DNA from: Streptomyces cellulosae
Lineage (GTDB): Bacteria; Actinomycetota; Actinomycetes; Streptomycetales; Streptomycetaceae
DNA: 23,707 bases
Assembly (NCBI RefSeq): GCF_000721105.1
Contig: NZ_JOEV01000072.1
Coordinates: 1-23,707 of the forward strand
Direction of reading: 5' to 3'
The translations under genes and the position numbers were made by a program. Under the pieces are notes generated by a model. It did not search any database, was not told where the DNA came from, and saw nothing but the letters and a program-made list of their open reading frames with translations. Below, piece after piece: positions 1-7,344 of the stretch. Numbering within the stretch: the stretch's first letter is position 1; the number at the start of each line of letters is the position of its first letter.

Positions 1-340
1 CGATGATCGGGTTGTAGCCCGACTTCGCGAGCTGCTCCAGCCGCTGCACCTTGTCGGCGTCCGTCTCGTTGTCGCTCGGCTCGACATCCCGGCCGCCGAT
101 CTTGAATTCGTCCTCGGCCTGCTTGAAGCCCGCGTAGGCAGCGTCGTTGAACGACTGGTCACCCTTGCCGCCGATGTCGTACGCAAGGCCTATGCCCTTG
201 CCGGAGTACTTTCCGTCCTCGGAGGGAGCACTGCCGGTGGATTCACTGCTGGACTTGCCGCAGCCGGCGGCCGCGAGGGCGATGACCGCTACGGTCACCG
301 CGGCTTGGGAGAACCTGGTCCTCCGAGAGAAATGACGCAC
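1..340 (-). CDS. BMP-family ABC transporter substrate-binding lipoprotein (5' part)
   Basis: This is the N-terminal ~113 residues of a secreted lipoprotein; the gene runs off the left edge of the window. A twin-arginine-containing leader (HFSRRTRFSQ) and a hydrophobic stretch end in the lipobox LAAAGC, so the mature protein should be anchored by a lipidated Cys. The mature part begins with a Ser/Gly-rich linker, then GIGLAYDIGGKGDQSFND, typical of the basic membrane protein (BMP, PF02608) fold used for nucleoside and related uptake. The start is uncertain: GTG at 340 has AAAGG 9 nt upstream, and an in-frame GTG at 349 is also possible. By family knowledge it is the solute-binding part of an ABC importer. 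Its permease and ATPase genes are not in the window, and the substrate (nucleoside, purine or other) cannot be read from this fragment. Confidence 0.85.
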   Translation of the reverse strand, partial: MRHFSRRTRFSQAAVTVAVIALAAAGCGKSSSESTGSAPSEDGKYSGKGIGLAYDIGGKGDQSFNDAAYAGFKQAEDEFKIGGRDVEPSDNETDADKVQRLEQLAKSGYNPII

Positions 341-349
341 AGCAAGCAC

Positions 350-681
350 CCTTTCGTCCCCACAGCACCTTCGCCGGCCGCTTCCCCGAGTGCCGCCGCC
401 GGTGGCGATTTCGGCGCACAGTAACGCGCGTAGACGAGCAGGGGAAAGGGGTTCCCCGGTGCGTTATCGAACCGTGCCGACAACGGGTTACGTCTGCGCG
501 CCGTCGGTTACGTCCGGGTGACACAAGGGGACGAAGAGGAATTACCGGAACGGGCAAGCCATGATCGATTCTTTACCGCAACGTGGCCCGGCCACCGCTC
601 AGTTGACCGTGCTGATCTTCAGCGACTGACCACGCCGACATTTATCGGCAGGCCACTCACCCAAAAACAGGGGGAACGATC
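350..681. other. Intergenic region with direct repeats upstream of the BMP gene
   Basis: No gene is supported in these 330 bases, which lie between the divergent BMP gene and the signal-peptide ORF. Two exact direct repeats GGTTACGTC occur at 486-494 and 506-514, 20 bp apart centre to centre, so they would lie on the same face of the helix. A partial inverted copy (GTAAC) sits at 421-425. These could be regulator sites for the transporter gene, but no family motif is recognised. Confidence 0.4.
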
Positions 682-866
682 TTGAATTTCCGTAGGTCCA
701 TTTCTGTTGCCGTCGGCACGGGCATAGTCGCGAGCGCCTCGCTCGTCGCCGTCACGGCCTCACCCGCTGCCGCCGGATCGACGAACACCACGCCGTCGGG
801 GCCGATGCAAGCCCTTCTGACGAGGCTGTCCGGTTCGACGCCGGGCAGCCTCATTCGTTCGGCTCA
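682..866 (+). pseudogene. N-terminal remnant of a secreted protein
   Basis: A TTG start at 682 is preceded by AGGGGGAA at a good distance. It opens a classic Sec signal peptide: NFRRS, then a hydrophobic core VGTGIVASASLVAVTAS, and a likely cleavage site after SPAAA. Only about 30 plausible mature residues follow before the frame runs into the hairpin at 867-889 and then the antisense strand of the M20 gene. The frame stays open to 1200, but that part mirrors the M20 coding strand and has the composition of a shadow ORF. The simplest reading is that the 5' end of a secreted-protein gene was left behind when its body was lost. A genuine very short exported peptide cannot be excluded. No function can be assigned. 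Confidence 0.4.
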
Positions 867-889
867 GCCGCGGCCCGCCTGGCCGCGGC
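867..889 (-). terminator. Hairpin terminator of the M20 amidohydrolase gene
   Basis: A perfect 9-bp GC stem, GCCGCGGCC / GGCCGCGGC, with loop CGCCT lies 8 nt beyond the M20 stop codon. No T-tract follows, as is common for Streptomyces terminators. Confidence 0.65.
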
Positions 890-896
890 CCGGGCC

Positions 897-2132
897 CTAC
901 GCGTCCGCCGCGTCCAGCAGCGCCGCCGCCGTGAACAGCTCGACGCCCACCGTGATCGCCGACTCGTCGGCGTCGAAGTCGCCCTGGTGGAGGTCGCGGA
1001 CGGTGCGTTCACCGGGGGGACGGACGCCGAGGCGGGCCATGGCGCCGGGGACGTGCTGGAGGTACCAGGAGAAGTCCTCGCCGCCGAGGCTCTGCTCGGT
1101 GCCCTCGACGGAGTCGGCGCCGCGGCGGGCGGTCATGGCGTCGCGCAGCAGCTCGGTCACCCCGGCGTCGTTGACCACGGGCGGGACCCCGCGCACGTAG
1201 TTGATCTCCGACTTGGCCCGGTGCAGGTTGGCGACCTCGTCGATCGCGGCGACCACGATGTCGGGGGCCTGCCGCCAGGCGTCGATGTCCAGGCAGCGCA
1301 CGGTCCCGGAGAGTTCGGCGTGCTGCGGGATGACGTTCGGGGCGTGCCCCGACTCGATCCGGCCCCAGGTCACGGCGAGCCCCGCGCGGGTGTCGACGCG
1401 GCGGCCGACGAGGGCGGGCACGTCGGTGACGACCCGGGCGACGGCCGTGACGAGGTCGGTGGTGAGGTGGGGGCGGGCGGTGTGGCCGCCGGGGCCGTCC
1501 AGAGCGATCTCCAGCCGGTCGCAGGCGGAGGTGATGGCACCCTCGCGCAGCCCGATCCGCCCGGCCTCGACCCGGGGGTCGCAGTGCACGGCGATCATCC
1601 GTCCCACGCCTTCGAGGACGCCGCAGTCGATGGCGTCGGCGGCGCCGCCGGGCAGCACCTCCTCGGCGGGCTGGAAGATCAGCCGTACCGGCCGGGGCAG
1701 CCGGCCCTGGCGGTGCAGCTCGGCGAGCACGAGGCCGGCGCCCAGGACGACGGTCGTGTGCACGTCGTGTCCGCAGGCGTGGGCGCGGTCCGGCACGGTG
1801 GAGCGGTACGAGCACTCCGTCTTCGTGTCCGGGATCGGCAGGCCGTCGATGTCGGCGCGGAGGGCGAGCATGGGCCGGCCCTCGTCCCACTCGCCGATGT
1901 CACACACGAGCCCGGTCCCGACAGCGAGCACGCGCGGCTTCAGGCCGGCCCTCTCGAGCCGCTCCTTGATCGCCGCGGTGGTGCGGAACTCCTGGTTGCC
2001 CAGTTCGGGGTGCATGTGCAGGTCGCGGCGGAAGGCGACGAGCTCGGCACGGAGCGCTTCGGGAAGCGCTCCGGGAAGCAGCGCTTCCCCGGGAAGACCG
2101 GCCTCGGACTCTAGGGACATCAATGGCTTCAC
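897..2132 (-). CDS. M20 family metallopeptidase / amidohydrolase
   Basis: This 411-residue protein belongs to the M20 (PF01546) family of zinc amidohydrolases, such as hippurate hydrolase, IAA-amino-acid hydrolase and N-acyl-amino-acid deacylases. Visible motifs are RRDLHMHPELGNQE (35-48), LRADIDGLPI (91-100), HACGHDVHT (118-126, with Cys120 and His122 as likely metal ligands), FQPAEEVLPGG (153-163, catalytic and metal glutamates) and SLGGEDFSWYL near the C terminus. Length is normal for the soluble, signal-less branch of the family, so a cytoplasmic enzyme is expected. The GTG at 2132 is chosen because TACCCT lies exactly 7 nt upstream, the geometry of a leaderless Streptomyces transcript; ATG at 2120 is the alternative. 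It is a single-gene unit closed by the hairpin at 867-889. The acyl-amide substrate cannot be told from sequence. Confidence 0.92.
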   Translation of the reverse strand: MKPLMSLESEAGLPGEALLPGALPEALRAELVAFRRDLHMHPELGNQEFRTTAAIKERLERAGLKPRVLAVGTGLVCDIGEWDEGRPMLALRADIDGLPIPDTKTECSYRSTVPDRAHACGHDVHTTVVLGAGLVLAELHRQGRLPRPVRLIFQPAEEVLPGGAADAIDCGVLEGVGRMIAVHCDPRVEAGRIGLREGAITSACDRLEIALDGPGGHTARPHLTTDLVTAVARVVTDVPALVGRRVDTRAGLAVTWGRIESGHAPNVIPQHAELSGTVRCLDIDAWRQAPDIVVAAIDEVANLHRAKSEINYVRGVPPVVNDAGVTELLRDAMTARRGADSVEGTEQSLGGEDFSWYLQHVPGAMARLGVRPPGERTVRDLHQGDFDADESAITVGVELFTAAALLDAADA

Positions 2133-2139
2133 CCTCTGA

Positions 2140-2145
2140 AGGGTA
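2140..2145 (-). promoter_or_regulatory. -10 element for a leaderless M20 transcript
   Basis: TACCCT on the minus strand is followed by the 7-nt spacer TCAGAGG and then the GTG start. This TANNNT-N7-GTG spacing places the transcription start at the first base of the start codon. No convincing -35 hexamer at 16-19 bp is seen; a TTGACC lies only 12 bp upstream. Confidence 0.5.
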
Positions 2146-2453
2146 GGACGCCCGACCGGTCAACCGAGCTGGATCACCAAAAGATCAGCCCGTTTGAGGC
2201 AGAAAAACTGACCGGCGAACGCATATGTACCGTTCGGGATGGGTAGACTCACCGGATTTTCCGGCCGAGCGGACAGCGTACGACACCCATCCCTTCCTCC
2301 ACGGATACCACGCCTTGGCCGGAAGAAGCCGATCTGTTCACCTGTCGGGACCGCCCGGCGCGCAAGTGGCCGCACATCCCGGAATCATCACCGTCAGGCC
2401 GCTCTTTCGCGACGCTGCCTGTACAGGCCCGCAGCGGCGGGCACCCTGCCGCC
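2146..2453. other. Intergenic region with inverted repeats, no gene supported
   Basis: No coding frame here is convincing. A 9-bp inverted repeat, GGGATGGGT at 2236-2244 and ACCCATCCC at 2285-2293, flanks a small hairpin CCGGA-TTT-TCCGG (2252-2264). A TAGACT box at 2244-2249 could be a plus-strand -10 element for the small membrane protein gene, but no matching -35 is visible. Confidence 0.35.
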
Positions 2454-2732
2454 ATGGAAACCACCCTCGCGACGGCTCCCTGGCAGGCGTGCGGTTGCGG
2501 CGAGGATCACATCCCCGTGCTGCTGGCGCAGCTCGGCCTGTTCGGCACGGTGACTGTGGTCCTGGCGGTGCTCGTCGTGATGATCCTGGCGGGCTGGCTG
2601 CTGTCGACGACGGTGTGGCTGCTGCGCCGACGCGGTGAACGGGCGCGGGGCCCGGCCCCCGGCCCCACGGCCGACGGCGACCTCCCGCCGGGCGGGCTGG
2701 GCGGCTTCACCTGGACCTCCGAGGACCCCTGA
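2454..2732 (+). CDS. Small single-helix membrane protein, unknown function
   Basis: This is a 92-residue ORF with one strong transmembrane helix at about residues 26-58 (GLFGTVTVVLAVLVVMIL then GWLLSTTVWLL), immediately followed by the positive cluster RRRGERAR. This suggests an N-out, C-in topology with a Pro/Gly-rich cytoplasmic tail. The N-terminal segment holds a CGC motif (residues 13-15) before the helix. Codon third positions are mostly G or C and the composition is protein-like, which favours a real gene, but the ribosome binding site is weak. The opposite strand carries an overlapping ORF rich in Arg and Ser that I take as the shadow. No family is recognised. It sits alone ahead of the methyltransferase gene, which has its own promoter. 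Confidence 0.5.
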   Translation: METTLATAPWQACGCGEDHIPVLLAQLGLFGTVTVVLAVLVVMILAGWLLSTTVWLLRRRGERARGPAPGPTADGDLPPGGLGGFTWTSEDP

Positions 2733-2808
2733 CACGGCCCGCCCGGGTCCTGCGGAAACTCAGGACGCGGCCCCGGTGAACCGCCCGCGCCGGTCCCCGG
2801 CCGGCGGC

Positions 2809-2814
2809 TAGGGT
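2809..2814 (+). promoter_or_regulatory. -10 element for the methyltransferase, probably leaderless
   Basis: TAGGGT lies 8 nt before the GTG start, with no Shine-Dalgarno sequence between, so transcription probably begins at or next to the start codon. Confidence 0.5.
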
Positions 2815-2822
2815 GCGGCAGC

Positions 2823-3497
2823 GTGAGTGACGCGAACCCGGACGTCGAACCGGACTTCATACAGGCCACCCGAAACTCGTACGACGCCATCGCCGACGCC
2901 TACAGCGAGCGCCATCCCGACGGGCTCGGCGGCAGACCGCTGGAGCGTGCCCTGGTCACCGCGTTCGCCGAGCTGGTCCGCGCGAGCGGGCCGGCCCCCG
3001 TGGCGGACCTCGGCAGCGGCCCGGGGTACGTCACCGCACGGCTGAGCGCGCTCGGGCTGCCCGTCTTCGGGGTCGACGTCTCACCCCGGATGGTGGAACT
3101 GGCCCGCCGGGCCCACCCCGAGCTGCGCTTCCACGTGGGCTCGCTCACCGATCTGGACCTGCCCGACGGCACCCTCGGCGGGATCACCGCCCTGTACTCG
3201 GTCATCCACGTCCCCGACGAGCACCTGGCGAGAACGTTCGCCGACTTCCACCGCGTCCTGGTCCCGGGCGGCCACGTCCTGCTCGCCTTCCAGCACGGGG
3301 AGACCGACGAGCGACTGCACCTGACCGAGCGCTTCGACCAGGGGATCTCCCTCGACTACCACTTGCGTACACCGGAGACCATGGCCGCCCACCTCGCCAA
3401 GGCCGGCCTGCGCGTCGAGGCCCGGATGCTGCGGGAACCGTACGAGGACGAGACGCGGGCGCGAGCGTTCCTGATCGCGAGCAAGCCGGCTCGGTAG
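2823..3497 (+). CDS. Class I SAM-dependent methyltransferase
   Basis: This 224-residue protein has the order of a small Rossmann methyltransferase (Methyltransf_11/25 type). Motif I, VADLGSGPGYVTARL, begins near residue 60; the acidic residue ending strand 2 is in VFGVDVSPRMVELAR; motif II/III is in GITALYSVIHVPDEHLARTF; and FHRVLVPGGHVLLAFQ is the post-motif strand. The N-terminal NSYDAIADAYSERH is typical of this branch. The acceptor substrate cannot be inferred, because neighbours on both sides belong to other functions. The GTG start is supported by the TAGGGT box 8 nt upstream and by the absence of an alternative start with a ribosome binding site. It is cytoplasmic and apparently monocistronic. 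Confidence 0.9.
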   Translation: MSDANPDVEPDFIQATRNSYDAIADAYSERHPDGLGGRPLERALVTAFAELVRASGPAPVADLGSGPGYVTARLSALGLPVFGVDVSPRMVELARRAHPELRFHVGSLTDLDLPDGTLGGITALYSVIHVPDEHLARTFADFHRVLVPGGHVLLAFQHGETDERLHLTERFDQGISLDYHLRTPETMAAHLAKAGLRVEARMLREPYEDETRARAFLIASKPAR

Positions 3498-3850
3498 AAA
3501 CCCTCGGGCCTTCGCGCCGAGCGCCTGCACCCGGCCTCCTCTCCGCCTCGCCCCCGCTCCGCCTCAGCCTCCGCTCCCCCTCAGTCCCCCGCTGCCGCAA
3601 CCGGCATCCCTGGCCGACGGATCCCGTACGGCGTTCCGGGCGCCGCCGCACAGGTCGTGGCCCCCTCCGGCGCACGCACGCTGTGCGAGGCGCGGCCGGG
3701 CGCGCTCGCCGTCGGCCTGGGCTGACGGCCGGGGGCATCGGCTGCCGCCGCCTCAGGCAACGGCTTCACGGGAGGCGTACGGGACGAGACCGGCCCGCGC
3801 GGGGTCGCTCCGGCCGGGGAGCGAGGACGTGGGGCCCTCCCCGCCCTCAG
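3498..3850. other. Non-coding stretch downstream of the nonulosonate operon
   Basis: This lies between the convergent ends of the methyltransferase gene and the nonulosonate operon. Several long frames cross it, but they are Arg/Pro/Ala-rich, have no recognisable start, and continue as shadows of the glycosyltransferase gene. I support no gene or further element here. Confidence 0.45.
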
Positions 3851-3879
3851 GGCCGCTGCCGTGACCGCCGGCAGCGGCC
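3851..3879 (-). terminator. Terminator hairpin of the nonulosonate operon
   Basis: A perfect 11-bp stem, GGCCGCTGCCG / CGGCAGCGGCC, with a 7-nt loop (TGACCGC) lies about 60 bp beyond the stop codon of the last gene of the minus-strand operon. It lacks a T-tract. It could also act for plus-strand transcripts arriving from the methyltransferase gene. Confidence 0.6.
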
Positions 3880-3939
3880 GGTGCCCGAAGAGTCGCCGTA
3901 CGGCACCTGCCCGTCCGCGAGAAGCCCGCGCCCCGCTCC

Positions 3940-5028
3940 TCACACGGCCGTGACCGCCGACAACCGGGTCACGTCCCGTGCCGTCCCCGTGACTCCCGAC
4001 AGGAACCCCTGCGCGCGCGGCGAGGCGTTCTCGGTGAGCCAGTCGGGGTCGATGTCGCAGACCGCGACCCGTACCTCCGTGCCGGACAGGGCGAGCGGAA
4101 GGGTGTGGACAACGGTCGAGGGGAAGCTGAGGATCGTACGGCCGACCGGGCCGCGGCGGGCTATCAGTTCCAGCGGGAGGTCGGGGCGGACGATCTCCAG
4201 TCCGCTCTCCACGGCCAGCCGGTGGAGTTTCTCGGTGCTCTCGCGGCGGTGGGCGAAGTAGCGGGTCGCGCCGTGCGCCTTGGCCAGGGACTGGACGGCT
4301 TCCAGGTACCGGTCGCCGTCGACGATGCCGGTCTCCACCAGCGAGGTGCCGACCATGTCGGCGCCCTTGGTGATGCGGGGCGGGCCGAAGCGGGCGCGGG
4401 TCCAGACGAAGGTGTTCGCGGTGACGGTGACGCCGGCCGGGGGTTCCTCCATCGGCATGGAGGAGAAGATCTCCACCCGGCGTTTCCCGCCGGGCGTCAG
4501 CCTCCTGCGGGCCACGGACGACACCGGCGCGAAGACCAGGTCCCGGGGGCCGGGGCGGCCGCCCTTGCGGTGCCAGCGCACCAGGCGCTCCCCGCTGGCG
4601 AGCTGGGCGACGAACTCCATGGTCGCCGTCCCGTCGTCGACCACGACCAGGTCGCGGGCCCGGGTGATGGCCAACAGCAGTTGTACGTAACGGGAGAAGG
4701 GGTCGCCCAGGACGATCCGGTCGGCCCGCCGGAGTACGCCGGTCAGGCCGCCGATGGTGTGGAACGGGGCGAGCGCGCCGCCCCGCGCCTCCTCCCAGCG
4801 GACCTCGTGGCCGTCCTCGCGGGCGAGTTCGGACATGCGGCGCAACTGGCCGCGGGTCATGGGGTCGATCGGGGACAGGACGACGAGGGTGAGCCCCGCG
4901 CCGGACGCGTGCGCGTGCTCCCGCGTGAGCGCGTGTTCGTGCGCCCACTCCAGCACGTTCAGGAGCTGTACCGGACTCTCCACGAAGGCGAGAGTGCGGG
5001 GGCCGGCGGACCCGGCGCGGGGGCTCAT
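3940..5028 (-). CDS. Sialyltransferase-like glycosyltransferase of the nonulosonate locus
   Basis: This 362-residue protein opens with LAFVESPVQLLNVLEWAHEH, the pattern with which bacterial LOS sialyltransferases and polysialyltransferases begin (a short strand, then P-x-Q-L-L). Further possible signature points are VVVDDGTATMEF (D131-D132-G133, comparable to the D/E-D/E-G motif), RYFAHRRES (His260 where the family HP motif would be, but followed by Arg) and LSFPSTVVHTLPLAL (residues 300-314, the Ser/Thr motif). This matches a GT-B sialyltransferase-type fold of the GT52/POLYST kind. The assignment rests on motifs and context, not on a database match. It is the last gene of the operon after the NeuB-like gene (86-nt gap). 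The likely role is transfer of a nonulosonic acid from its CMP-sugar to a cell-surface polymer. Confidence 0.65.
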   Translation of the reverse strand: MSPRAGSAGPRTLAFVESPVQLLNVLEWAHEHALTREHAHASGAGLTLVVLSPIDPMTRGQLRRMSELAREDGHEVRWEEARGGALAPFHTIGGLTGVLRRADRIVLGDPFSRYVQLLLAITRARDLVVVDDGTATMEFVAQLASGERLVRWHRKGGRPGPRDLVFAPVSSVARRRLTPGGKRRVEIFSSMPMEEPPAGVTVTANTFVWTRARFGPPRITKGADMVGTSLVETGIVDGDRYLEAVQSLAKAHGATRYFAHRRESTEKLHRLAVESGLEIVRPDLPLELIARRGPVGRTILSFPSTVVHTLPLALSGTEVRVAVCDIDPDWLTENASPRAQGFLSGVTGTARDVTRLSAVTAV

Positions 5029-5114
5029 CTACGGACGACCGTCCCGTCGTGAGTGATTCTGTGGGGGGTGTGGCGGTGTGGGCTCAGAGAGACCGGGTCA
5101 GGACCAAGACCGGC

Positions 5115-6053
5115 TCAGACCGAAACCGGCTCGCCCGCCGCCGCCGCGATCTCCGCCTCGGCGACGACACCGCTGACGCGGCGCAGCTTCTTCATCGGGC
5201 CGAGCTCGGACTCGTAGACCTTCTTGACGCCGTCACCGAGGGATGCCTCGATGGTGCGGATGTCGCGGACGAGGCGGGTGAGGCCCTGCGGCTCGACGGA
5301 GGCGGCCTGGTCGGAGCCCCACATCGCGCGGTCCAGGGTGATGTGGCGCTCGACGAAGGTGGCGCCGAGGGCGACCGCGGCCAGGGTGGTCTGCAGGCCG
5401 GTCTCGTGGCCGGAGTAGCCGATCGGGACGTTCGGGTACTCCTTCTCCAGCGTGTTGATCACGCGCAGGTTGAGCTCCTCGGCCTTCGCCGGGTACGTCG
5501 AAGTGGCGTGGCAGAGCAGGATGTTGTCGCTGCCCAGGACCTCGACCGCGTGCCGGATCTGCTTCGGGGTGGACATGCCGGTGGAGAGGATGACCGTACG
5601 GCCGGTGGCCCGCAGCTCGCGCAGCAGCTCGTCGTCGGTCAGGGAGGCGGAGGCCACCTTGTGGGCGGGGACGTCGAACTTCTCCAGGAAGGCGACGGCC
5701 TCGTTGTCCCACGGGGAGGCGAACCAGTCGATGCCGCGCTTCCTGCAGTGCTCGTCGATCTGGCGGTACTCGTCCTCGCCGAACTCCACGCGGTGGCGGT
5801 AGTCGATGTACGTCATGCGGCCCCAGGGGGTGTCGCGCTCGATGTCCCACTGGTCGCGCGGGGTGCAGATCTCGGGGGTGCGCTTCTGGAACTTGACGGC
5901 GTCGCAGCCGGCTTCGGCGGCCACGTCGATCAGCTTGAAGGCGTTCTCCAGCTCACCGTTGTGGTTGATGCCGATCTCGCCGGTGATGTAGACGGGGTGG
6001 CCGGGACCGGCGGTCTTCGAACCGAACTGGCGCAGACGGGAGTTGGTGCTCAT
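5115..6053 (-). CDS. neuB: NeuB-family nonulosonic acid synthase lacking a SAF domain
   Basis: This 312-residue protein of the NeuB family (PF03102) condenses PEP with a hexose, hexosamine or its 6-phosphate to form a nine-carbon keto-deoxy acid. Visible are YITGEIGINHNG (22-33), VKFQKRTPEICTP (53-65), FASPWDNEAV (111-120), ILSTGMST (155-162) and CHATSTYPA (181-189). The metal-binding histidines are in YSGHETG (His216) and VERHITLD (His237). Canonical NeuB proteins have about 340-350 residues because of a C-terminal antifreeze-like SAF domain; this one ends just after the barrel with a short Ala-rich tail. The ATG at 6053 follows the cytidylyltransferase stop by 14 nt, with AAGGA overlapping that stop. 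No NeuC, Pse or Leg enzyme gene is nearby, so mannose-6-phosphate to Kdn-9-phosphate is the simplest inferred reaction. Confidence 0.88.
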   Translation of the reverse strand: MSTNSRLRQFGSKTAGPGHPVYITGEIGINHNGELENAFKLIDVAAEAGCDAVKFQKRTPEICTPRDQWDIERDTPWGRMTYIDYRHRVEFGEDEYRQIDEHCRKRGIDWFASPWDNEAVAFLEKFDVPAHKVASASLTDDELLRELRATGRTVILSTGMSTPKQIRHAVEVLGSDNILLCHATSTYPAKAEELNLRVINTLEKEYPNVPIGYSGHETGLQTTLAAVALGATFVERHITLDRAMWGSDQAASVEPQGLTRLVRDIRTIEASLGDGVKKVYESELGPMKKLRRVSGVVAEAEIAAAAGEPVSV

Positions 6054-6067
6054 GGGGGGAACTGTCC

Positions 6068-7321
6068 TTAACTGTTGAGGGAGTCGAGAGAAGGGCCGAG
6101 GATCCAGCTGGCGATCTCTCGGATCGCGCCGTCGCCACCGGGAACGGTGGTGACCGCGCGTGCGGCGCCGCGCACGACGTCGTGGGCGCTCGCGACCGCC
6201 ACGGGCCAGCCCACGAGGGCGAAGCACGGGAGGTCGTTGACGTCGTTGCCGACGTAGAGCACGCGCTCAGGCGCGATGCCCTGCTCCTCGCACCACTGCT
6301 TCAGCGCGAGGTCTTTCCGGTCGATGCCGTGCAGGACCGGCAGCTTGAGCTTCCGGGCCCGGGCGGCGACGACCGGGTTCTGCTCCGTGGAGAGGATCAG
6401 CATGTCCAGGCCGCTGTCGCGCAGCGCGGCGATGCCGAGGCCGTCCCCGCGGTGCACGGAGACGAACTCCTTTCCATCGGCGTCGATCAGCACCCTGTCG
6501 TCGGTCTGGGTGCCGTCGAAGTCCAGGACGACCGCGTCGATGTCGTCGGCGGTCGGCAGGGCGCCGGGCCGGTCGGCGTCGAACAGCGGCGCCAGTGCCC
6601 TGGCCCGGGCGAGGTCGTGCGGGTCGTCGATCTCCAGCACGCGGGCCGGGTCCGTGCGGACGAGCTCGGTGTGGCCGAAGAAGCGGTGCTGGTGCTTGCG
6701 GAAGCCGGCCGCCTCCATCGCGTAGGCGGCGCCGGTCTCCAGGAGGTCCTGGGGGCGGTCCTGGCGGCGGGGGCGGAAGGACTTGTCGTGGTTGACGCCG
6801 TAACCGCCGCTCGCCTCGCCGGAGTCGGCCGCGTCCACGGCGTCGTCGGCGTCGCGCCAGATGAAGCCGTGGAACGGGGCCACGGTCACGGCGGTGTCGG
6901 CGCCGTTCTCGACGACCGCGCCGGCCACGCCGTCGATGTCCTCGCGGAGGATGAACGGGCTGGTGCACTGTACGAGCAGCACGGCGTCGACGGCCGCCCC
7001 GTGCAGGGCCTCGTGGGCGTCCATGGCGTGCAGGACCGCGGCCTCCGAGGTCGCCAGGTCGCCGGCGATGGCGGCGGGCCGCAGCACGACCTCCGCGCCG
7101 GCCTGGCGGGCGGCGGCCGCGATGGCCTGGTCGTCGGTGGAGACGACCACGTCCGTCACCAGCCGGGTCGCACGGCACTCGCGCACCGCCCGGGCCACCA
7201 GCGGGACACCGCCGACGGAGGCGAGGTTCTTCGCGGGCACGCCCTTGGAGCCGCCGCGCGCGGGGATCACCGCGAGCACGCGGCGCACCGATGCGCCGTG
7301 GCCCGCTGCCGGGTGGGACAT
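6068..7321 (-). CDS. neuA: CMP-nonulosonate cytidylyltransferase fused to a HAD phosphatase
   Basis: This is a two-domain protein of 417 residues. Residues 13-245 are a CMP-sialic/Kdo-type cytidylyltransferase (PF02348): LAVIPARGGSKGVPAKNL (16-33) binds CTP, with VVVSTDDQAIA, LLVQCTSPF (115-123) and GAAYAM following. Residues 262-410 are a HAD phosphatase: VVLDFDGTQTDD with nucleophile Asp267 and acid/base Asp269, ILSTEQ (motif II Ser311), DRKDLALK, and YVGNDVNDLPC with Asp360 and Asp363 (motif IV). Together they would dephosphorylate the 9-phosphate made by the NeuB-like enzyme and activate the free acid to its CMP-sugar. The same domain order occurs in animal CMP-sialate synthetases. The start is fixed by AAGGAG 8 nt upstream of ATG 7321. 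The frame is open far upstream through the neighbouring gene, but that is not one protein. Confidence 0.9.
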   Translation of the reverse strand: MSHPAAGHGASVRRVLAVIPARGGSKGVPAKNLASVGGVPLVARAVRECRATRLVTDVVVSTDDQAIAAAARQAGAEVVLRPAAIAGDLATSEAAVLHAMDAHEALHGAAVDAVLLVQCTSPFILREDIDGVAGAVVENGADTAVTVAPFHGFIWRDADDAVDAADSGEASGGYGVNHDKSFRPRRQDRPQDLLETGAAYAMEAAGFRKHQHRFFGHTELVRTDPARVLEIDDPHDLARARALAPLFDADRPGALPTADDIDAVVLDFDGTQTDDRVLIDADGKEFVSVHRGDGLGIAALRDSGLDMLILSTEQNPVVAARARKLKLPVLHGIDRKDLALKQWCEEQGIAPERVLYVGNDVNDLPCFALVGWPVAVASAHDVVRGAARAVTTVPGGDGAIREIASWILGPSLDSLNS

Positions 7322-7344
7322 GGGGTCTACTCCTTGAAGAGAGG

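Noticed and set aside
987..2114. 375-codon plus-strand frame opposite the M20 gene
   Set aside because: The composition is Gly/Asp/Val/His-rich, as expected for a shadow of a high-GC gene, while the minus frame has clear M20 motifs.
3581..3939. Minus-strand Ala/Pro-rich frame downstream of the last nonulosonate gene, possibly a lost C-terminal extension
   Set aside because: The glycosyltransferase has a clear stop at 3940, there is a terminator-type hairpin inside the region, and no start or domain supports a separate gene.
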